Positions 9,634 through 14,689 of a stretch of 14,689 nt of DNA are shown here, one piece after another; positions within the stretch are counted from its first letter, which is position 1, and each line of letters begins with the position of its first letter. The notes beneath the pieces were generated by a model that worked only from the letters and a program-made list of their open reading frames with translations, had not been told where the DNA came from and did no database searches. Origin of the DNA: Pleurotus ostreatus/Saccharomyces cerevisiae fusant (taxonomy: Eukaryota > Opisthokonta); assembly GCA_024196135.1 (NCBI GenBank), contig JAMQCK010000870.1, positions 1 through 14,689 of the forward strand, in the 5' to 3' direction. The translations under genes and the position numbers were made by a program.

Positions 9634-10718
9634 CATAGCTCTCGTAACGACGACACACTTATTCTTGGCGTTCGGTGGGATACGCGGACGGAAGGATGGC
9701 CGGTCGCTGCTGAATTTTTTGCAACGGCAAGGCCTCGAAAGCGTTCGACCAGTAGCTCGCAACTAGGGTGGTGGGGGTATTTAGTTGAAAACCCATGCCA
9801 AAAATATGAAGGCGGATGTCTTAACTTATCGGGATGCGGCGGCGCCCAGCTCATAAGAATTGAGGTTGATGCTTGTTTGAAGAAGAATACATGACGCCGT
9901 GCGCGGGCTTGAATGTAGCTATCGAGCGATATCATGAATATCTGAAGCTGTGCGTACCAATCGACTCGTCATGATCCATCGGCGGAGTCCAAAGTTGGCG
10001 ATCACAGATCTACGCACTTCATGCTGAGCCTAAACAGCTGGAAGGTGAAGTGCAGCAGTAGGCATGAACAGCGCTGAGGCGCGAGAGTCAGTCTCCAATC
10101 CCGACTGGCCGACCAAGGGGCAAACGTGAGAGCGGAGCGCTGCAGAGCGACTACCAGCTTTGTACCAGCTGACCGACCGCGTACAGGTCATCATAGCGAG
10201 CCACGCCATCAGAGAATTAGGGACGTACATGAACTTCATCGAGTTGATATTTTTTCCTTGCTAGGGTCAAGACCCACATGTGAGGCAGAGAATGGAACGC
10301 ATACCTGCAACAGATTGCAGATCGCCCTTGTATCCGCCGCAGCCCGCCACCCCACACTTGGTATCCTCCATCGTTTCGCCCTCATCGTAGCATGCGTGCG
10401 CTGCGAGTTTGAATTGATCTCAGGATGCGCCGATGCGCAGGCCTCTGAGGTGGACGGCTCTGCGGACGTGGAAGGAGACTAGCCGGAAGGGCGCGGGCGC
10501 GCTGGCTGAGTACGCAACACATCTGTATAAAGAAGCGCTGAGCATATGAGAAAACACCGGGTGAAGGTAGAAAAAGAGGGACTGAGGGTGAACGAGGAAG
10601 TAGCGATGAGTCCGCGAATCTGGATTGGGTGTGCAAATCGTCGTATTCTCTATCTGCAACAGTGGCGTCAGCATGCTATACGTCTGGATTGGTGAGGCAC
10701 GGCGGCGGCGCGCATCAT
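9634..10718. other. 3' flank of the transposase, no supported gene
   Basis: Only short frames without motifs. AT-richer patches (9700-9720 and 9795-9900) follow the stop and may hold the polyadenylation site. A minus-strand GCTGAC..TTGCAG intron-end-like sequence lies near 10663-10680 but could not be tied to a gene. TCTGGATTGG is repeated at 10619 and 10683. Confidence 0.4.
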
Positions 10719-10724
10719 CTAGTG

Positions 10725-11339
10725 CTCGCTGTAGCGTACATTTGGATCGAGGCGAAGCTACTCACATCCTCTAGCAATCCAAGTACCGTAATTTGCGCGG
10801 GCATGCACGAACTGCCTATCCAGATGCTTGCCTGTATGCAGCTCGGACCCGCATTCTCGATCAATCTCCTCCACGAGACCTTCGTGCAGTAGATCGCCAA
10901 TCTCAGTTCGTTGGACTTAGGGAGAACGATGGCGAAGCCGTGCTATTCGAAGGTGCATACGCAGAGACTATCGAAGTTGTTGGTACTCGTAATGTTCCGC
11001 GAGGACGCGACAGGAGACGTGGGAGACGTGCGGATGCTTGTGACCCAGGTGGGATTGACAGAAGGGGGGAGGGGGAACGGACACGCGGTAGGTCGGTCAT
11101 ATATGTGTCTGGTAGATGAGGGGGCGTGCGAGGGCATCTGCAGACATCGGTGTTGAGTACATACGGCGGGCCGCCTAGGCGTCCCGGCATGTCTGCGCAT
11201 GCTGTTAGTATGGTGAGCGAGGTGTCAAGCAGTCTCGCACCTCATACACGCGCACGATTCCCTCCTACGATGCAACGAGCGGCGTACAACAGAGGTCCTT
11301 CGCGCAACTCCACGTCTTTTGGACGTCAGTGCTCGCGCG
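10725..11339. other. unresolved region with conflicting coding-like frames
   Basis: On the plus strand a frame reads QFVGLRENDGEAVLFEGAY then AETIEVVGTRNVPRG (about 10898-11008). On the minus strand, frames give EIDRECGSELHTGKHLDRQF (about 10800-10870) and CTKVSWRRLIENAG. Each looks locally protein-like, but none extends with splice signals or a recognised domain, and stops fall close by. It may be an old gene remnant, or chance openness in GC-rich DNA. Confidence 0.3.
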
Positions 11340-11900
11340 CTACCTTTGATCATGGAGACGCACCGTGAGGGACCACTGTTGGGGTGAGCGGCGGACTGGG
11401 AGGATCCGCCGCTCCTCGCGAATTGAACCATTGACTGCGCTGGAATGACATGGAAGAAGAGATGCGACGGGGGCATTGTACGCAAGAGCAGCGAGCGGAG
11501 GCCCCGAAGACCCTTGGGGCCGAATCGTCGAGCGCGAAGCTCTGAGAGTCCTTGGACAGCTCTCGTCGATGTGCATGGCGATCCGGCCGCCGTCGAGGTG
11601 AAGCATAGACGGCCCCTTCTCGATCGGACACGCACAGGACGAGTGGCGGGCATGATTGCTCTGCAGGATCATGGAACCGGGGGACATGGCCTGCATGGCG
11701 GGCTGCCAGAACGCCGTTAGCAAGTGCTGCACCATGCGCGCCTATTCCAAGCGGTGGCCGCCCGCGAGATGCACATATGTTTTTCGCGACGGCGGCTGGG
11801 ATCGGCGAGAAGGGAGTACGCCATGTCGACAATATGCCGTGTATTCGAGGGCCGTGTGGACAATGATCGCAGAAGATGAAGGGGAACTGGACGAGGCGAT
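11340..11900 (-). pseudogene. fragmentary minus-strand coding sequence, unknown
   Basis: Consecutive minus-strand stretches show the strong C/G third-position bias of real genes but in different frames. The first contains MAYSLLADPSRRREKHMC (about 11823 downward). The second runs from ATG 11735 (MVQHLLTAFWQPAMQAMSPG ... HLDGGRIAMHIDESC). The third contains GLSELRARRFGPKG and PPSHLFFHVIPAQS (to about 11440). No good intron was found at the frame changes, so a frameshifted relic is the simplest reading; an exon series with weak sites is possible. No family recognised. Confidence 0.35.
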
Positions 11901-11934
11901 TTCCTCGTTCGGAACTGCGCTCGCAACGTGTCAC

Positions 11935-12466
11935 GATTCTGATGTTTGCCTTCCACCCATCACGACCTCGCGACCATGACCTTCTCGGCGACGCGCACGG
12001 ACTGGGAGACCTCTCCTTTACAAGATACTACGTGGATGCATAGATATCGGAAGATTGGGGCTCGGGTGCGAGAACATGCACACCCGTCGGTGGCTTACTG
12101 ACGCTTTCGATCATGTTACATGCGCGGGCAGTGGTAAAGTCGATACGGCATGGGAGGCGGAGACATCCTTGACGCCGACGCTTACAACAGCGGCGACAAG
12201 CAGCGAGGGGGACTGGGCGAGACTTGAGCGGATACGGCTGCGAACGGTACGGTTGGGACGAGCATGGCTCGGGTCGCTACACAGGTGCGTCTCCATTGCT
12301 TCGGCGGGGCTCAAGAACGTACTCATCGTTTCGCTCTTAAGGTATACGTAGTCGCGGCCCTACGCGCACGGCGGCGTCGTTCGAACTTCAGTCCGTAACC
12401 TTGGTATTCCCGCCAGATCGACGCGGTGCTCGCTGTTCGGTCAATCGCCAGAACCGTGTACTCGTC
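11935..12466. other. upstream region of the coiled-coil gene
   Basis: No supported gene. It should contain the promoter and leader of the gene starting at 12467. I see no clear TATA box or known operator; the first ATG context (G at -3) is acceptable. Confidence 0.35.
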
Positions 12467-14689
12467 ATGTCTTCAGTATCGAATACATTCGTCGCTCTTC
12501 CCGGATCCATACCTCCTCCAGCTCACTCGTCGCCCCCTCGCGTGAGAGCCTACCAACTAGCCCTGAAGACTAGAGACGCTCGGACGTCAGCGTCAATTCT
12601 TGGTCGCTATGACCTGTGCGATGAGCCTCTAGCTTTCTTGATTCGGCAGGCAAGGCACCTTTATGCACACAATCGCCTTTGTCTGGTCCACGCACGCGAT
12701 GGGCTGCCACCGACTCGACAACTCCTCAAGACGCGCATCCATCTTCAGCGTTCGTTCATCATCAGCCAAAAGTGAGGACCGCAAGCCGCTGCGAGCCCGG
12801 AGTTAATGTGTTTTTGTAGTGAACGAGTATCAACCGAGTATGCCTGGCAAACTGCCAACGACGTGCAAGATCATGAAGCACTACGCAGAATACCTGCTCG
12901 GCGGTATAACCAGCATCGAATCTTATCTCCACGATTTTACATGCGCTGCGGTCGAAGAGTCTCGGCGACAGAAGTCCACAGATGTCGAAGTGAAGCGCCT
13001 GCGCAAGGTAAGCATGCTCGCCTCAGAAGGCCTACTTAGCTCATTTGAGTAGGAGGTCGATGGCTTGAATGCCTCCATCGAGAAGCTACAGGAGGAGATC
13101 AAAAAGGCGCGAGAGAAGACTGACCTACGCGAAGAGGGCTTCCGACGGCGCACTGAATCGGTCGAACTTAAGCTGCAAAGTCGGATCCAAGGTGCGGGGA
13201 TTCCCCATCGTTTGTATGTATGCATAAATCGTCGTCAGACTTGAAGCAGGCTCTCGAGCCTAAGCCGGATCTTGACGTCTGGATGAAGGGCATTGAGGTA
13301 TGGTCTATCACGTACGCCTGGAATGCGGCTCATGGTGTGTAGCGTTCCCTGTGGCCGGCAAAGCGACGAGCGGACCTATCTTCTGCAAACGGGATGGAAT
13401 TTTTGGCACATACTGTCGTCCAAGCCCTGAAAGACCATCCGCGTAAGTAGTCGTATAAGTGGCTTGCAACTCTGCTGAACCGCATCCCGCAGAACACCGC
13501 GAAGACCTAGTGCGTACAATCCTTGCTAGTACACAATACCGCCAGTCTGCACTTGCGGCATTGAAGGAATGTTCTGAGGGGATGGCTGTTCCTCGAGGTA
13601 CGCATGATCCAGCGGAAAACACCCTTCGGCAACTCTTACCTTCAGAGCGGCTGCAAGACAACGGTCATCTTTCGGACACACTGGGTGCGTCGTTCACGAT
13701 GTGGTGTACGTTGACAGAGTTGACCTGGCTGCAGCAACGACGCGCAGCGCAAGTTCCAGTCCTGTCGGCAGACCGGTCAAGCGACGTGGTCGATCCTCCA
13801 GAAGAAGAGGCCGTCGAACAAGCCGGTCTCAAACCCCGCAAGGCACGACTCTGGCATTTCTACGTGGAAGTGGGGCAGACGAACCTGCCAGCTCACCTGA
13901 AGCCTCTTTGACCGGCGTCGTCAGCAACTTCGTGAGTGAAGCTTTTCTGCGATTTAAATTACCTGACTCACCCTCGTGATTCAGTTTGCAGAAGATATCG
14001 CGGAAGAGAGCGAGGCATTGAATCCGCAAGCTGCACAGCGTAGTGTGGGTGATATCGAGCTTGCTTTGTCGACCGCACAGGCGGCCCAGGAAGAGCTGAA
14101 CCGCGTTCGGTCCACCGTGACTCAAATCCAGAACGACGCAGCCGAGGCGCTCTCCGTCGCGCAGACCGCGCAGAGCGCGGCGGAGGGGGCAGAGCAGGTG
14201 GCGAGGAACGCGAAGGCCGAGGCGGAGCTCACGAAGACCACGGCGAAGGACGCGAAGCGCGACGCCGCCAAGGCGCTCTCGGTCGCGCAGACCGCGCAGA
14301 CCGCGGCGGAGGGGGCAGAGCAGGTGGCGGGAGAGGCGAAGGCCGAGGCGGAGCTCGCGAAGACCACCACGCAGGTCGCTCAGGACGCGAAGCGCGACGC
14401 CGCCAAGGCGCTCTCCGTCGCGCAGACCGCGCAGACCGCGGCGGAGGGGGCAGAGCAGGTGGCGAGGGACGCGAAGGCGGATACGGAGCTCACGAAGACC
14501 ACGGTAAAGGATGCGAAGCGCGACGCCGCCGAGGCGCTCTCCGTCGCGCAGACCGCGCAGAGCGCGGCGGAGGGGGCAGAGCAAGTAGCGGGAGAGGCGA
14601 AGGCCGAGGCGGAGCTCGCGAAGACCACCACGCAGGTCGCTCAGGACGCGAAGCGCGACGCCGCCAAGGCGCTCTCTGTCGCGCAAACC
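12467..14689 (+). CDS. coiled-coil, alanine-rich repeat protein, ten or more exons, 3' truncated by window
   Basis: The model joins 12467-12585, 12650-12771, 12820-13007, 13053-13191, 13239-13297, 13343-13442, 13493-13597, 13646-13684, 13735-13931 and 13985-14689+. It gives 591 codons to the window edge, all phases consistent and no stop. Introns are 45-64 nt; donors include GTAAGC, GTATGG, GTAAGT, GTACGC and GTGAGT, and clear branch points (CTGAAC, TTGACC, CTGACT) precede several acceptors. Residues 81-143 (MNEYQPSMPGKLPTTCK..., LLGGITSIESYL) lead into a charged coiled coil (about 115-205, with LNASIEKLQEEIKKAREK). Residues 303-321 form a basic Arg-rich patch, a candidate nuclear signal. Residues 357-410 are helical, and from 411 on are alanine-rich repeats. 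No catalytic motif or signal peptide; probably a structural or scaffold protein. Family not recognised. The first intron (12586-12649, donor GTCAGC) is the least certain. Confidence 0.72.
14147..14689 (+). repeat. in-frame tandem repeat, 126/135-bp alternating subunits (261-bp higher-order unit)
   Basis: Subunits begin at 14147, 14273, 14408, 14534 and 14669, each starting with a GCGCTCTCxGTCGCGCA sequence. Spacing alternates 126, 135, 126, 135, so two 261-bp units (14147-14407 and 14408-14668) and the start of a third are visible. The array continues out of the window. The 135-bp form carries three extra codons (QVA within TTTQVAQDAKRD). The encoded 42- and 45-residue units (ALSVAQTAQxAAEGAEQVA, then AKAEAELxKTT and DAKRDAA) are long amphipathic alanine-rich helices, like alanine coils or LEA-type repeats. 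By eye the two 261-bp copies differ at about 13 positions. Confidence 0.9.

Larger units (their letters stand above)
4635..10724 (+). mobile_element. Tnp2/CACTA-type DNA transposon, boundaries tentative
   Basis: The presence of a transposon is certain from its transposase (5569-9633); the edges are not. The best terminal pair found is CACTAGGCGACGCG at 4635-4648 and the complement of CACTAGATGATGCG at 10711-10724. It shows 11 of 14 matches and starts with the canonical CACTA. Flanking bases share only CT (4633-4634 and 10725-10726), a weak target-site duplication. TCTGGATTGG occurs at 10619-10628 and 10683-10692, inside the putative 3' subterminal zone. Against this, 4635 falls within the coding-like minus stretch at 4534-4835, and no matching subterminal repeat was seen at the 5' end. 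Confidence 0.3.

Noticed and set aside
10664..10668. CACTG-type inverted end paired with 4723
   Set aside because: Only about 8 of 12 bases match and there is no target duplication, weaker than the CACTAG pair.
5375..11725. CACTTGC inverted ends at 5375 and 11725
   Set aside because: Nine of the first ten bases match, but similarity stops at once, the flanks share no duplication, and the right end lies inside a coding-like stretch.
12401..12775. Single 124-codon plus frame taken as the complete first exon
   Set aside because: After about 12585 the reading with strong C-ending codons is in another frame, and only the intron 12586-12649 lets it join in phase with the next exons. The long frame ends in a stop formed by the GTGAGG donor at 12772.
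13701..13979. Independent small Arg-rich gene on the plus strand
   Set aside because: It is exon 9 plus part of introns 8 and 9 of the coiled-coil gene. The acceptor at 13734 and the donor GTGAGT at 13932 fit in phase.
13829..14686. 285-codon open frame on the minus strand across the repeat array
   Set aside because: It is the antisense shadow of a GC-biased tandem repeat. The product is Leu/Arg-rich low complexity and the frame crosses the clear intron at 13932-13984, while the plus strand has a consistent ten-exon model.
1..14689. CRISPR arrays, tRNA or rRNA genes, bacterial operons
   Set aside because: No regularly spaced palindromic repeats, tRNA-like arms or rRNA cores were seen, and the spliced genes mark the DNA as fungal.

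Overview
The window looks like genomic DNA of a filamentous basidiomycete, probably an Agaricomycete such as a polypore. Supporting signs are moderately GC-rich coding DNA with C or G favoured at third codon positions, and many very short introns (about 43-67 nt). These have GTGAGT, GTATGT or GTAAG-type donors, CTGAC/CTAAT-like branch points and CAG/TAG acceptors. The transposase belongs to a type that is very common in these fungi. Nothing looks bacterial. All gene models were spliced by eye.

Layout. (1) 1-1010, plus strand: a decayed PDR/ABCG-type ABC transporter, covering the second nucleotide-binding domain into the first helix of the second membrane domain. It has in-frame stops, frameshifts and two still recognisable introns. 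(2) 1109-1410, minus: a coding-like fragment of unknown function. (3) 1940-2854, minus: a five-exon gene for an unknown protein of about 237 aa. (4) 2855-4533: mostly no convincing gene, with one exon-like minus stretch and one diverged direct repeat. (5) 4534-4835, minus: the start of an unknown gene, apparently frameshifted. (6) 5391-9633, plus: promoter elements (a palindromic TGACGTCA and a TATA box) and a complete-looking five-exon Tnp2/CACTA-type transposase of about 1283 aa. A weak pair of CACTA/TAGTG inverted termini lies at 4635 and 10724. (7) 9634-12466: poorly resolved DNA with a fragmentary coding-like patch on the minus strand at 11340-11900. (8) 12467-14689 and beyond, plus: a gene of at least ten exons for a coiled-coil protein. 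It ends, within the window, in near-identical alanine-rich repeats organised as a 261-bp higher-order unit.

The genes do not form a pathway. The picture is a transposon-rich, decaying stretch (dead transporter, intact-looking transposase, broken fragments) next to one well-spliced host-like gene. The most distinctive item is the repeat protein at the right edge; the best-supported functional call is the Tnp2 transposase.
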